Source: Okapia johnstoni (taxonomy: Eukaryota; Chordata; Mammalia; Artiodactyla; Giraffidae). Taken from it: 64,000 nucleotides of DNA. The position numbers and the translations under genes were made by a program. The notes under the pieces were generated by a model that was not told the origin of the DNA, searched no databases, and was given only the letters and a program-made list of their open reading frames with translations. Positions 35,262 to 47,000 of the stretch are shown here, in pieces (the stretch's first letter is position 1; each line of letters starts with the position of its first letter). Location of the stretch: positions 24,928,001-24,992,000 of the forward strand of contig CM044311.1 in the NCBI GenBank assembly GCA_024291935.2, given 5' to 3'.

Positions 35262-36559
35262 CTATAATACATATGTGTGTGTATACATACACACACGCAT
35301 ATATATGACTTCCTGTGCAGCAAGTCTCAACCACTGCGTAAAGAAAATATAGGTATTCTGTGAGCTGTAATGATTTATTGCTTCATCTAAATATTTTCCC
35401 AGTTCTCAGAAATTATCAATACATATGACGCTTTCCATTTTAAGTTTTTTAAGTCATTTTTCCTACGCTATTGACAATTGCGACCTCTAACCAAATAAAT
35501 GTCCAAAACCTGATAGAATGTTTTGAAACTGATAGAGCATACTGCCATTAAATTCTCTTTCCTCTTACAGACAAATAGAAGTTACAGAAACAATATAGAA
35601 AATAGTTTAACATATCACCGATGTTTTATGAATATCAGCTGAACTGGCGCAGGAATCTTCCGCTTGCTTCAGGCACACGCACACATATGGAGGAAAACGC
35701 ACATGTGCACGTGATAAAGTTAAACTTGCAACTAGAAAAGAAAGCATTTCTCAATACAGGAAACAATGGATTCAAAATCATAGAAGTCAAGAACTGTTAA
35801 AGTCTAAGAACTCATAAGAGAAGCAGAGATGCATGCACAAGTTTATGAGTAAAGCCTGGCGTTTGCAAATTAAAGCCTTTTGGGAAGAACCTGTTTTCTA
35901 GTACTTGGAATAATGGAGCAAAGCTACCCTGAATATCAGAATTTCTAGGGACTGAAAAAAAAAAAACCTCTCTTCAGATAAGTTTAGGAAAGCAGCAAGC
36001 ATATTTGTGATGTATCTTTCATAGAGGGAAATCACAGGAAAAAAGTGTCTGCAAGAATTAGGAAATGCCTTCCTGAGTTGCCTGTCATTATTAACCATCA
36101 TAATAAATGATATCTTAATTAATTATTCTCCTAATGCTTGTTTGTTTGTGTGCAAGAGTGCTAATATACTCAGAAAAGTAGCTGGATTTTCTAAATATTT
36201 TAGTAGTTTGCAGATTATCCTTGACCTTTTTTTATGAAGACAAGCATAATTCTATGAAAATAAGAACACTGGTGGGTTTTTTTGTTTGTTTTTTTTTTGT
36301 TTTTTGTATTTGTTTTTCTCTTTCTGGGAAATTAGATAGTACTTGTATACAATTTTGAATAAAAGATATGGTAATAGGAATTCTTAACTTGAACCTGACC
36401 TTATATTTTACTACTATTATTACTGTGTGCAATAAAATTTTCATTTTGCTATATTTTGGACATGCATTTGAATGTCACATATATTGCAAATTCAAATCTC
36501 AAAATTGGCAAGTATAGTACTAAAAAAGCATTTTCAATCATTTAAGAGTAAATTACTGA
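35262..36559. other. Unannotated AT-rich DNA
   Basis: A short TG/TA tract at 35,270-35,310 and a T/G-rich run at 36,275-36,318 are simple sequence. A less AT-rich stretch at 35,640-35,720 stands out, but no family or exon is recognised. Confidence 0.5.
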
Positions 36560-36905
36560 TCTAATATCCCATTAACCCTTAGTATAATAGTGCAAAATTC
36601 TCCTGTATAACCATAATAAAACTATCAAAATCAGGAAATTAATATGGATATATTTTCACTACCTGATTCTCAGATTCCATTCAAGTTTTGACAATTTTCT
36701 CGATAATGTCCTTTATAGAAAAAGCATCTAGAGTGAATCATGTCTTGAACTGTCTAGAACAGGGTCTGAGTCTTAATTTAACATTCATGACCTTAATAAG
36801 TTGAAGTTTACAGCCAGATTATTTTGTAGACTGCACTTTGAGTTGTCTGATGTTTTTTCATAGTTAGATTTAGGTTATGCATTTTCAGTAAGAATATAGT
36901 CATAC
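36560..36905 (-). mobile_element. Old L1-type 3' region repeat, minus strand
   Basis: This is the reverse-orientation partner of the repeat at 9,470-10,130: 'caagttttgacaattttctc', 'taatgtcctttatag', 'ttgagttgtctgatgttttt' and 'tagatttaggttatgcat' match its complement in order. It probably belongs to an L1M 3' region. Confidence 0.6.
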
Positions 36906-37489
36906 TATTAATTTTTTCTCTTTTTTTCTTATTTCATGGAGGACAGGGATGCAATTAAAATTCTACAGTGAATAGATAAGTTGCTCTCAACAACAAGTTA
37001 ACTACCCCAAAATATCAATATTGCTATGGGTGAGAAATTTTGTCTGTTTTAAAGGCAAGAAATGATTATTAAGTCTCTATTCTCTTCCTTGAAGGTGACA
37101 AACCTGGCCCATTGTTCCTCTTAGCTCTTGGTTCTACTCACTCATATTTATTTCCATGTCTCCCATCCTCCGGCCATTTCTAAAGATGACATTTATAACA
37201 TACACCCTTCTCAGTGGACAAGTAAATTTCCCCGACTACTTCCCATTGTGGAAACCGAGGGTCTAGATGTCATTTTATATTTTGAATAGTCTGAGTTTGT
37301 TATGCCAGGCTGGCAGCATTTCTAACAGTACAGTTAATGTCAGTCTTTTATATAGTAAATTGAGTATGCTCCATGTGCCAAGTATTACTCATGAGGCTTA
37401 CTATTTTTAAATATGTGAAAGTTATAATTTGCTATTCTAATTGGCAGTAATTGAACAATATAAATGCATTTTAAATCAAGTAAAAATGT
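36906..37489. other. Unannotated AT-rich DNA
   Basis: No repeat or credible exon is recognised. Confidence 0.5.
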
Positions 37490-37537
37490 TTGAAAAGGAA
37501 TCACACATGTACACATATATGTCATACATGGGGGTTT

Positions 37538-37630
37538 TTTGTGTGTATATATATATATACATGTATATCATGTGTCTATATATATATCATATACAATGAC
37601 ATATACATCATTTATCATATATATGTAATA
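37538..37630. repeat. TA/TG-rich simple sequence
   Basis: Interrupted (TA)n and 'atatatcat' units form a degenerate microsatellite next to the SINE. Confidence 0.85.
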
Positions 37631-37639
37631 CATATGAGG

Positions 37640-37854
37640 GCATGTTCAGTCACTTCAGCTGGGTCTGACTCTTTGCGACCCTATGGAATATAGTCCGCCA
37701 GGATCCTCTGTCCATGGGATTCTCCAGGCAAAAATACTGGAGTGGGTTGCCGTTTCCTCCTCCAGCGAATCTTCCTGACTTAGGACCAAACTCACGCTTA
37801 CTGCATCTCCTGCATTATAGGAGGATTCTTTACCATTGAGCCACTGGGGAAGCC
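37640..37854 (-). mobile_element. Bov-tA SINE, minus strand, full length
   Basis: Tail ('catgttcagtcacttcagc') to head ('gagccactggggaagcc'), sitting between two TA/TG simple tracts (the second at 37,855-37,878). Confidence 0.94.
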
Positions 37855-37927
37855 TGTGTGTGTGTATATATATACACACTTAAGAGTACCCATCAGGAAA
37901 CATATTAGTGTATTAAAATTCACCAAA

Positions 37928-38185
37928 GACTTCCCCGGTAGCCCAGTCAATGGTTAAGAATTTGTCTGCCAATGCAGGGGACACGGGTTCAGTCCCTGGT
38001 CTGGGAAGATTACACATGCCAGGAAGCAACAAACCCCGGGCAGCACAATAACTGAGCAAGAGAAGCCACTGCAATGAAAAGCCCATGCACAGCAATGGTG
38101 AGTAGCCCACACTCACTGAAACTAGAGAAAACCCATGCAGAGCAACGAAGATCCAGCGTAGCCAAAAATAAATAATTTTTTTAAA
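37928..38185 (+). mobile_element. CHR-type tRNA SINE, plus strand
   Basis: It has a tRNA-Glu-like head (gacttccccggtagcccag; B box gggttcagtccctgg) but, unlike the Bov-tA copies, no BovB tail. Instead it runs through 'atgccaggaagcaac', 'ctagagaaaacccatgca' and 'gcaacgaagatccagcgtag' to 'ccaaaaataaataa'. That body and A-rich end are typical of the CHR family shared by ruminants, hippos and whales. It is the only one recognised here. Confidence 0.88.
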
Positions 38186-38979
38186 AGGCTACCAAAAAGA
38201 ATCCTTTACTTTTTTAAAATCTGCAAAACTCTAAACAAAAAATACTTGTGTAATATAATCATGTGTTGGGTTAAAAAAGACTGCAAAATATTCAATGTGC
38301 ATTTTATAGTCTGGTGGGAGTGGAGTCAATATTCTCACAGAGGTGGACTTTATCTCCTCTGACAGGGAAGGATAGTGAAGGGTATTGATTAGAAGAAGAG
38401 CTTAGGAGACTGACATTTACAGTACAATAGATCAAACTTAATGAGAAGGCTTCCTATGTATCAATAGGAGGCATAACCTTATCCCCAAATTAGTTAGGCA
38501 CTATTGTGCAAAATTATTTAAAGTAGATTAAATGATTTATTGACTACACATAAATGTCTGGAAGAAGATAAACATTAGTTTCCTCCTGATACATTGTTTT
38601 CAGGGTGTTGAACACATTTCTCTGTGTTTTTGCCTTTCATACACCATAAGGTTTAAAAAAAAAAAACGGAAATAAAGTTTATTGTATCAATTAAAAATGA
38701 ATTTTAATTTTAGAATAAAATACAACCAAATTATATATACAATTCCTTAGATATAATTTTAAAATATGTTCCACAGTGAGTTCCTAATAATGTTTTTGGA
38801 AACTTGCCACAATAACTATATTTCAGAAAACTATTTTGAATATAGAGATGTAAGAAAATAAGATATTTATTACGTTGTTTGTTTCTATGTAACCATAGTA
38901 CTTGCCAAGAATTCAGGTACAGTCTTTCTAGGCTTATACATTCACCGAATTAAAGAAAATTGGTAAAGTGAATATCTTC
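38186..38979. other. Unannotated AT-rich DNA
   Basis: An A-run lies at 38,654-38,666. No family or exon is recognised. Confidence 0.5.
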
Positions 38980-38989
38980 TCTAAACACT

Positions 38990-39212
38990 GCTGCTGCTGC
39001 TGCTAAGTCGCTTCAGTCGTGTCCGTTTCTGTGTGACCCCATAGATGGCAGCCCACCAGGCTCCCCGCGTCCCTGGGATTCTCCAGGCAAGAACAATGGA
39101 GTGGGTTGCCATTTCCTTCTCCAATGCATGAAAGTGAAAAGTGAAAGTGAAGTCAGTCAGTCGTGTCCGACTCTTAGCGATCCCATGGACTGCTGCCTAC
39201 CAGGCTCCTCCG
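38990..39212 (-). mobile_element. BOV-A2 dimeric SINE, minus strand
   Basis: Both BovA monomers are present in reverse, separated by the 'gaaagtgaaaagtgaaagtg' linker, and the 3' end has grown a (CTG)n array at 38,990-39,003. TSDs tctaaacact (38980-38989) and tctaaccact (39213-39222) differ at one base. The right monomer is cut at the 'ccaggctcctccg' point. Confidence 0.95.
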
Positions 39213-39242
39213 TCTAACCACTAAGATAAGTTAAAAATGGAA

Positions 39243-41530
39243 TCAGTTCAGTTTAGTCACATAGTCGTGTCCAACTCTTTGCGACCCAAGGGACTGCAGT
39301 ACACCAGGCCTCCCTGTCCATCATCAACTTCCGGAGGTTACTCAAATTCATGTCCATTGAGGTGGTGATGCCATCCAACCATCTCATCCTCTGCCATACC
39401 CTTCTCCTCCCACCTTCAATCTTTGCCAGCATGAGGGTCTTTGCCATTGAGTCAGTTCCTAGCATCAGCAGGCAAAAGTATGGGAGTTTCAGCTTCAAAA
39501 TCAGTCCTTCCAGTGAACACTCAGGACTGATCTCCTTTAGGATGGACTGATTGGATCTCCTTGCAGTCCAAGGGACTCTCAAGAGTCTTCTCTAACACCA
39601 CAGTTCAAAGACATTATCAATTCTTCAGCACTCAGTTTTCTTTATATACCAACTCTCACATCCATACAAGACTACAGGAGAAACGATAGCTTTGACTAGA
39701 AGGACCTTTGTCGGCAAAGTAATGTCAGCTTTTTAATATGCTGCCTATGTTGGTCAAAACTGTTCTTCCAAGGATTAAGCATGTTTTAATTTCATGGCTG
39801 CAGTCACCATCTGCAGTGATTTTGGAGCCCCAAAAAATAAAGTCTATCACTGTTCCCACTGTTTCCCCATCTATTTGCCATGAAGTGATGGGACCAGATG
39901 CCATGATCTTAGTTTTCTGAATGTTGAGTTTTAAGTCAACTTTTTCCCTCTCCTCTTTCACTTTCATCAAGAGGCTCACTAGTTCTTCTTTGTTTTCTGC
40001 CCTTAGGGTGGTGTCCTCTGCATATATGGGTTTATTGATATTTCTCCCAGCAATCTTGATTCCAGCTTGTGCTTCATCCAGCCCAGCATTTCTCATGATG
40101 TACTCTGCATATAAGTTAAATAAGCAGGGTGACAATATACAAACTTGACGTACTCCTTTTCCTATTTGGAAACAGTCTGTTGTTCCATGTCCAGTTCTAA
40201 CATTTGCTTCTTGACCTGCATACAGATTTCTTAAGAGACAAATCAGGTGGTCTGGTATTCCCATCTCCTTCAGAATTTTCCACAGTTTATTGTGGTTCAC
40301 ACAGTCCAAGGCTTTGGCATAGTCAAGAAAGCAGAAGTAGATATTTTTCTAGAACTCTCTTGCTTTTTCGATGATCCAGCGGATGTTGGCAGTTTGATCT
40401 CTGGTTCCTCTGCCTTTTCTAAATCCAGCTTGAACATGTGGAAGTTCATGATTCAGGTCCTGTTGAAGCCTGGCTTGGAGAATTTTGAGCATTACTTTAC
40501 TAGCGTGTGAGATGAAGGCAATTGTGCGAAGATCTGAGCATTCTTTGGCCTTGCCTTTCTTAGAGATTGGAATGAAAACTGACCTTTTCCAGTCCTATGG
40601 CCACTGCTGAGGTTTCCAAATTTGGTGGCATAATGAGTGCAGCACTTTCACAGCATATTCTTTTAGGGTTTGAAATAGCTCAACTGGAATTCCATCACCT
40701 CCACTAGCTTTGTTCACAGTGATGCTTCGTAAGGAGCCCACTTGTCTTTGCATTCCAGGATGTCTGGCTCTAGGTGAGTGATCACACCATCGGGATTATC
40801 TGGGTCATTGAGATCTTTTTTGTATAGTTCTTCTGTGTATTTTTGCCACCTCTTCTTAATATCTTCTGCCTCTGTTAGGTGCATACCATTTCTGTCCTAT
40901 GTTGAGTCCAACTTTGTATGAAATGTTCCCTTGGTATCTCTAATTTTCTTGAAGAGATCTCTAGTCTTTCCCATTCTATTGTTTTCCTCTATTTCTTTGA
41001 ATTGATCACTGGAAGGCTTTCTTATCTCTCCTTGCTGTTCTTTAGAACTCTGTATTCAAATGGATATATCTTTCCTTTCTCCTTTGCCTTTTGCTTCTCT
41101 TCTTTTCATAGCTGTTTGTAAGGCCTCCTCAGACAATCATTTTGCCTTTTTTCATTTCTTTTTCTTGGGGATGGTCTTGATCCCTGTCTCCTGTATAATG
41201 TCACAATCCTCTGTCCATAGTTCTTTAAACACTCTATCAGATCTGATCCCTAGAATTTATTTGTCACTTTCACTGTATAGTAGTAAAGGATTTGATTTAG
41301 GTCATACCTGAATGGTCTAATGATTTTCCCTATTTTCTTCAATTTAAGTCTTAATTTGGCAAAAAGGAGTTCATAATCTGAGCCACAGTCAGCTCCCAGT
41401 CTTGTTTTTGCTGACTGTATAGAGCTTCTCCATCTTCAACTGCAAAGAATATAATCAATCTGATTTCAGTATTGACCATTTGGTGATATCGATGTGTAGA
41501 GTCTTCTCTTGTGTTTTAGGAAGAGGGGAT
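39243..41530 (-). mobile_element. BovB LINE, minus strand, EN C-terminus to 3' tail
   Basis: At ~2.3 kb this is the longest near-continuous BovB here. On the minus strand it runs from the endonuclease C-terminal third (41,530) through the whole RT to the tail (cagttcagtttagtcac). The RT palm is open for 194 codons (39,725-40,309) with FNLYAEY and SGPITS landmarks. The catalytic box reads YAED instead of YADD (codon 40,016-40,018). A TAG (40,349-40,351) replaces the Q codon after the 'KAREF' motif. Both are shared with the copy at 44,523. Not functional. Confidence 0.96.
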
Positions 41531-41929
41531 AAATACAGATAAAAGTGAGATACAACTGGGGAGAAGATATTCAAATTTTAAATGAAGTTGATATGCAAAT
41601 ATGATAAGCTTCATTCGCATTTCTCTGTGTATATAATTTCTCCCAGCATACAATGTTTACATTACTTCAGAGTATACTTTTTCAAGTCCCTTGCCTTATT
41701 TCTCATCATTTCATGCATTTTATGAATTTTTGACTCTTCCTAAGGTTTTAGAATAAGAACATTATTAGTCTCTTCCTCAGGTTTGTGAATTTGGAGGAAC
41801 TGGCTAGTTATTTGTAGAACAGAGGCCTGTCCTCTAGAAACCAACTCTATCAACAGCCTTGTAACTCTTCAGTATCTAAGTCCTCAATATCCCATTTCCT
41901 TTGTTAACAAATTGTTTTGCTTATTTGTT
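41531..41929. other. Unannotated AT-rich DNA
   Basis: No repeat is recognised with confidence. It may include the extreme 3' end of the L1M that follows. Confidence 0.45.
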
Positions 41930-42825
41930 TTAGTTGTTACTGAAAAAAAAATGCATACAGAAAAATACCCAAATCTTAATTGCAAAATGTGACAATTTTT
42001 GAAAAATGTGTTAGTGTAAGCAATACCCAATTCAAGGTACAAATTTTATTACCCCAGAAATTTCCCTCACCACTCTTTCTGGTCTATACCAACCCCTAGT
42101 TCAGGCTACCTCTGCTCTGTTTTCTATTATAACAGACTAATTTTGCCAGTTTTTGAATCTTATCAAATGGAATTATATAGCATATACTCTTTTGTGTCTG
42201 ATTTATTTTTTTCAGTATAATGCTTGTGCTATCAATCTATAATGTTGCATGTAGCACTTGTTTATCTTTTTTAATTGCTGTGTTGTCTTTCATTGTATCA
42301 AAATACCACACTTTAACAATTCTCCTTATGAACACTTCAGTTGTTTCAGTTTTGTTAATAATGAATAGAGGTATCATTAATATGCTTATACAATTATTTT
42401 TGGACATATAATTTAATTTTTTGGAGTCAAACTACTAGGTCATAAGGTTTATGTTTTGCTTTTAATGAAACTCAAAATATTTTTTTTTCCAAAGTTGCTG
42501 CCTTTAACATGCAACATATAAGAGGTTGACAGCTTCAAATGACTGAGAGTGGTACATATTGTTAGACTTACATTTTAGCCATGCTACTAAATGTATAGTG
42601 GTTTTGATTTTCATTTTTGTGATAACTAATGAGGCTGTGAACTTTTTATGTATGTTGTTTTTGTTTTTAATGTTTCCTATTTATATATCTTTCATTGTAA
42701 ATGGTTTGTTCAATAAATTTACCACTTTTTATTGGGATCTTTATGCTTTTATTTTTGAGTTATAAAATATTTTATGGATTCTAGATATAACTCCTTTTTT
42801 CAGATATACGTTTTATAAATATTTT
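41930..42825 (-). mobile_element. Old L1M, minus strand, 3' part (host of BovB insertions)
   Basis: Antisense L1M landmarks appear in order: 'accccagaaatttccctcac', 'ttttgtgtctgatttatttt', 'tagccatgctactaaatg', 'ttttattgggatctttatg' and 'aaatattttctcct'. The L1 sequence stops at the BovB at 42,834 and resumes at 44,427. Confidence 0.8.
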
Positions 42826-42833
42826 CTCCTAGA

Positions 42834-44418
42834 GTTGTTGTTGTTCAGTTGCTTAGTCATGTCCAACCCTTTGCGACCCCATGGACTGCAGCAAACCAGG
42901 TTTGTCTGTCCATCACCATCTCCCAGAGTTTGCTCAAATTCATGTCCATTGAGTCAGTGATGGTATCTAACCATCTCATCCTCTGTTGTCCCCTTCTCCT
43001 TCTGCCTTCAAGTGTTCCAAGCATCAGGGTGTTTTCCTATGAGTCAGTTCTTTGCATCAGGTGGCAAAGAATTGGAACTTCAGCTTCAGCATCAGTCTTT
43101 CCAATGAATATTCTGGGTTGATTTTCTTTAGGATTGCCTGGTTTGATCTCCTTACTGTCCAAGGGACCCTCAAGAGTCTTCTCCAACGCTCAGTTTGAAA
43201 GCATCAATTCTTCAGTGCTCAGCCTTCTTCATGGTCCAAAATCCATACATGACTACCAGAAAAATCATAGCTTTGACAATACGTTCTTTATTGGTAAAGT
43301 AATGTCTCTGCTTTTTAATGTGCTTTCTAAGTTTGTCATTACTTTTCTTCCACAGGACTGGTGAAACATAGACTTTGAAGGGCACAAACAAAACCTTGTG
43401 CATATCAGGACTCAGGAGAAAGGAGTAATGACCCCATAAGAGACTGAGCCAGGCTTACCTGTTGCACTTGGGAGACTCTGGAGGAGGACTGGGTCAACAG
43501 TGGTCTGCCTTGGAGTCAGGGGTACTGTCTACAACAGTTCTTGGAGGCCTGGCATGCTGGCATAAGTCCTTTCAAAGGAGTTTGTCATTACCACCATTAA
43601 CCCTACCATACAGGGAGGGAACACAGACCCACCCATTAGCAGAAAATTGTATCAAAGACTTACTAAGCATGGCCTTGTCACCAAACAAGATGCAGTTTTC
43701 TCCACAGCCACTTCCTCCCATCAGGAAGCTTGCACAAACCTCTTATCCTAATCCATTAGAGGGCAGAGACAATGAAAGCCACAATCACAGAAAACTAACC
43801 AAACAAATCACATGAACCACAATCTTACTTAACTCAATGAAGCTGTGAGTCATGACATGTAGGGTCACCCAAGACAGATGGGTCATGATGAAGAGTTCTG
43901 ACAAAATGCGGTCCACTGGAGAAGAGAATGGCAAACCACATCAGCATTCTTGCCTTGAAAACCCCATGACTAATAGGAAAAGGCAAAAAGATATGACACT
44001 GAAAGATGAACCCCCCAGTTTGGTAGGTGTCTAATATGCTACTGGAGAAGACTAGAAAATAGCTCCAGAGGAATAAAGAGGCTGAGCCAAAGCAGAAACA
44101 ATGCTCAGTCACAAATGTGTCTGGTCGTGAAAGTAAAGTCCGATGCTGTAAAGAACAATATTGCATAGGAAGCTGGAACATTAGGTCCATGAATCAAGAT
44201 AAATTGGAAATGGTCAAAGAGGAGACAGCAAGAGAGAACATCAACATTTTAGGAATCAGTGAACTAAGATGGACAGGAATGGGTGAGTTTAATTCAGATG
44301 GACATTATATCTACTACCATGGGCAAGAATTCCTTGGAAGAAATGGAATAGCCCTCACAGTCAAAAGAAGAGTCTGAAATGCAGTATTTAAGTGCAATCT
44401 CAAAAACAACAGAATGAC
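42834..44418 (-). mobile_element. BovB LINE with 5' inversion (3' part minus, 5' part plus)
   Basis: Two opposed parts form one insertion. From 42,834 to about 43,356 lies the minus-strand BovB 3' end (gttgttgttgttcagttgc tail inward to the C-terminal RT). From about 43,357 to 44,418 lies plus-strand BovB 5' sequence: the 5' UTR and then the start of the endonuclease domain, open for 86 codons at 44,117-44,377 (IRSMNQ, ISELRW and YYHGQE motifs). An 8-bp TSD, ctcctaga, is at 42,826-42,833 and 44,419-44,426, and L1M sequence is continuous across it. Confidence 0.88.
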
Positions 44419-44426
44419 CTCCTAGA

Positions 44427-44522
44427 ATATGTCTTGCCAATTCATTTTCTTAATAAGTAGAAATTTAAGGTAAAACAAAAAAGGGCTTAACAATTAGCCT
44501 TTTATGATTATTGCTTTCTGTT
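44427..44522 (-). mobile_element. Old L1M, minus strand, resumed segment between BovBs
   Basis: 'atgtcttgccaattcatttt' continues the L1M exactly where 42,833 left it (consensus 'gtggcttgccttttcatttt'), then 'cttttatgattattgctttc' follows the L1M order until the next BovB. Confidence 0.75.
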
Positions 44523-46391
44523 TACTTTTCCAATGAGTCACTTCTCATCAGGTGGCCAAAGTATTAGAGTTTCAGCTTCAGCATCAGTCCTTCCAATGAA
44601 CACCCAGGGCTGATCTCCTTTAGGATGGACTGGTTGGATCTCCTTGCAGTCCAAGGGATTCTCAAGAGTCTTCTCCAACACCACAGTTCAAAATCATCAA
44701 TTCTTCAGTGCTCAACTTTCTCTATAGTCCAACTCTCACATCCATACATGACTACTGGATAAACCATAGCCTTGACTAGATGGACCTTTGTTGGCAAAGT
44801 AACGTCTCTGATTTTTAATAAGCTCTCTAGGTTGGTCATAGCTTTTCTTACAAGGGGCAAGTATCTTTTAATTTCATGACTGCAGTCACCATCTGCAGTG
44901 AATTTGAAGCCCCCAAAAATAAAGTCCGTCACTGTTTCCATTGTTTCCCCATCTATTTGCCATGAAGTGACGGGACCAGATGCCATGATCTTAGTTTTCT
45001 GAATGTTGAGTTTTAAGCCAACTTTTTCCCTCTCCTCTTTTACTTTCATCAAGAGGCTCATTAGTTCTTTGTTTTCTGCCATTAGGGTGGTGTCCTCTGC
45101 ATATCTGAGGTTATTGATATTTCTCCCAGCAATCTTGATTCCAGCTTGTGCTTCATCCAGTCCAGCATTTTGCATGATGCATTCTGCATATAAGTTAAAT
45201 TAGTTGGGTAATGATATACAACCTTGACATACTCTTTTCCCAGTTTGGAACCAGTCTGTTGTTTCATGTCCAGTTCTAACTGTTGCTTCTTGACCTGCAT
45301 ACAGATTTCTTAAGAGGCAGGTCAGGTTGTCTGGTATTCCCATCTCCTTCAGAATTTTCCTCAGTTTGTTGTGATTCACACAGTCAAAACCTTTGGCATA
45401 GTCAAGAAAGCAGAAGTGGATGTTTTTCTAGAACTCTCTTGCTTTTTCAATGATCCAAAGGATATTAGCAATGTGATCTCTGTTTCCTCTGCCTTTTCTA
45501 AATCCTGCTTGAACGTGTGCAAGTTCCTGGTTCAGGTCCTGTTGAAGCCTGGCTTGGAGAATTTTGAGAACTACTTTGCTAGCGTGTGAGATAAGGCAAT
45601 TTTGTGATAGTTTGAGCATACTTAGGCTTTGTCTTTCTTTGAAATTGGAATGAAAACTGACCTTTTCCAGTCCTGTGGCCACTGCTGAGTTTTCCAAATT
45701 TGCTGGCATATGGAGTGAAGCACTTTGACAGCATCATCTTTTAGGATTTGAAATAGCTCAACTGGAATTTCATCACCTCCACTAGCTTTGTTTGTAGTGA
45801 TGCTTCCTAAGGCCCACTTGACTTCACACTCCAGGATGTCTGGCTTTAGGTAAGTGATCACACCATCTTGATTATCTGGGTCGTGAAGATCTTTTTTAAA
45901 TAGTTGTTCTGTGTGTTCTTACCACATCTTCTTAATATCTTCTGCTTCTGTTAGGTCCATAACATTTCTGTCCTTTTTTGTGTTCATCTTTGCATGCAAA
46001 TTTCCCTTGGTTTCTCTAATTTTCTTGAAGAGACCTCTAGTCTTTCCCATTCTGTTGTTTTCCTCTATTTCTTTGCATTGAATCATGGAGAAAGTCTGTC
46101 TTATCTCTCCTTGCTATTCTTTGGAACTCTACTTTCAAATGAGTATAGCTATTCTTTTCCTCTTTGCCTTAGCTTTTCTTTTAGCTATTTGTAAAGCCTC
46201 CTCAGACAACCATTTTGCCTTTCTGCATTTCTTTTTCTTTGAGATGATCTTGATCACTGCCTCCTGTACAATATCACTAACCTCTGTCCATAGTTCTTCA
46301 GGCACTCTCTCTATCAGATCTAATCCCTTGCATCTATTTGTCATTTTCACTGTATAATCATAAGGGATTTGATTTAGTTCATACCTGCTAC
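44523..46391 (-). mobile_element. BovB LINE, minus strand, 3' end missing
   Basis: About 1.87 kb covers the EN/RT linker and RT, but the 3' terminal ~250 bp including the tail is absent: the element starts abruptly at 'ttttccaatgagtcac'. The RT palm is open for 156 codons (44,705-45,175) with YAED (codon 45,095-45,097) in place of YADD. The same TAG (45,428-45,430) as in the copy at 39,243 interrupts the RT. The missing tail means a later deletion or an atypical insertion. Confidence 0.94.
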
Positions 46392-47000
46392 TATCTAGGC
46401 TTAAAGCATTAAAATTTGAAAATAGTTTGACAAATTTTATTTAGAACCTCTATAGATGTTAATTTTTTCATTTAATTCCATAATTCTCTTTAATTTTTAC
46501 CATGTGATGTAATGGTGTAGATAATTATTAGACAGACTGATAAATGATAAATAAATATGTATATGTGAAATTATTACTATCATATTTAATTACTTCAGTA
46601 GCATTTGTGAAAAAAATCTTTCCATCTTTATTAAATTGAATTTATTGAAGAATACTTTGACTGTGTAAGTTAGGATCTATTTCTGAGGTCTCTTTTGTGA
46701 TTGTATTTCCCATTTATACACTGTCCCACAGTATATATCTATACACACACATATATGTGTGTGCATGTACTTGATATAACCACGTATTTTTACTTTATCC
46801 AGGAATGTTTTATAATAAATTTATAAGTCAGCACAGTGAGCTGTCAAACATTTTTTAAAGTTATTTTAAGTATTCATTTTTTGACATTTTTCTCTAACTT
46901 TCCTGTTCTTTTACTCACTGACACTGTCTAGAAATACATATAATTGAAACACATTTACTGCTTTCTTTTGAATCTTACTATGTTTACTTTGTCTGGCTTT
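46392..47000 (-). mobile_element. Probable continuation of old L1M, minus strand
   Basis: Very AT-rich sequence with weak resemblance to antisense L1 ORF2 blocks ('ttaggatctatttctgaggt'). A (CA)n/(TG)n palindrome lies at 46,744-46,763. Assignment rests mainly on position between stronger L1M segments. Confidence 0.4.

Noticed and set aside
35640..35720. Less AT-rich stretch with several CpG and 'cacgcac' words
   Set aside because: It is too short and CpG-poor for a promoter island, with no frame or repeat match; nothing beyond composition supports a function.
43462..43815. 117-codon plus-strand frame without an RT or EN motif
   Set aside because: It lies in what I recognise as BovB 5' UTR, upstream of the endonuclease start at about 44,117 in the inverted copy.
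46744..46763. Perfect 20-bp palindrome
   Set aside because: It is a (CA)n-TA-(TG)n microsatellite, which is self-complementary by composition.
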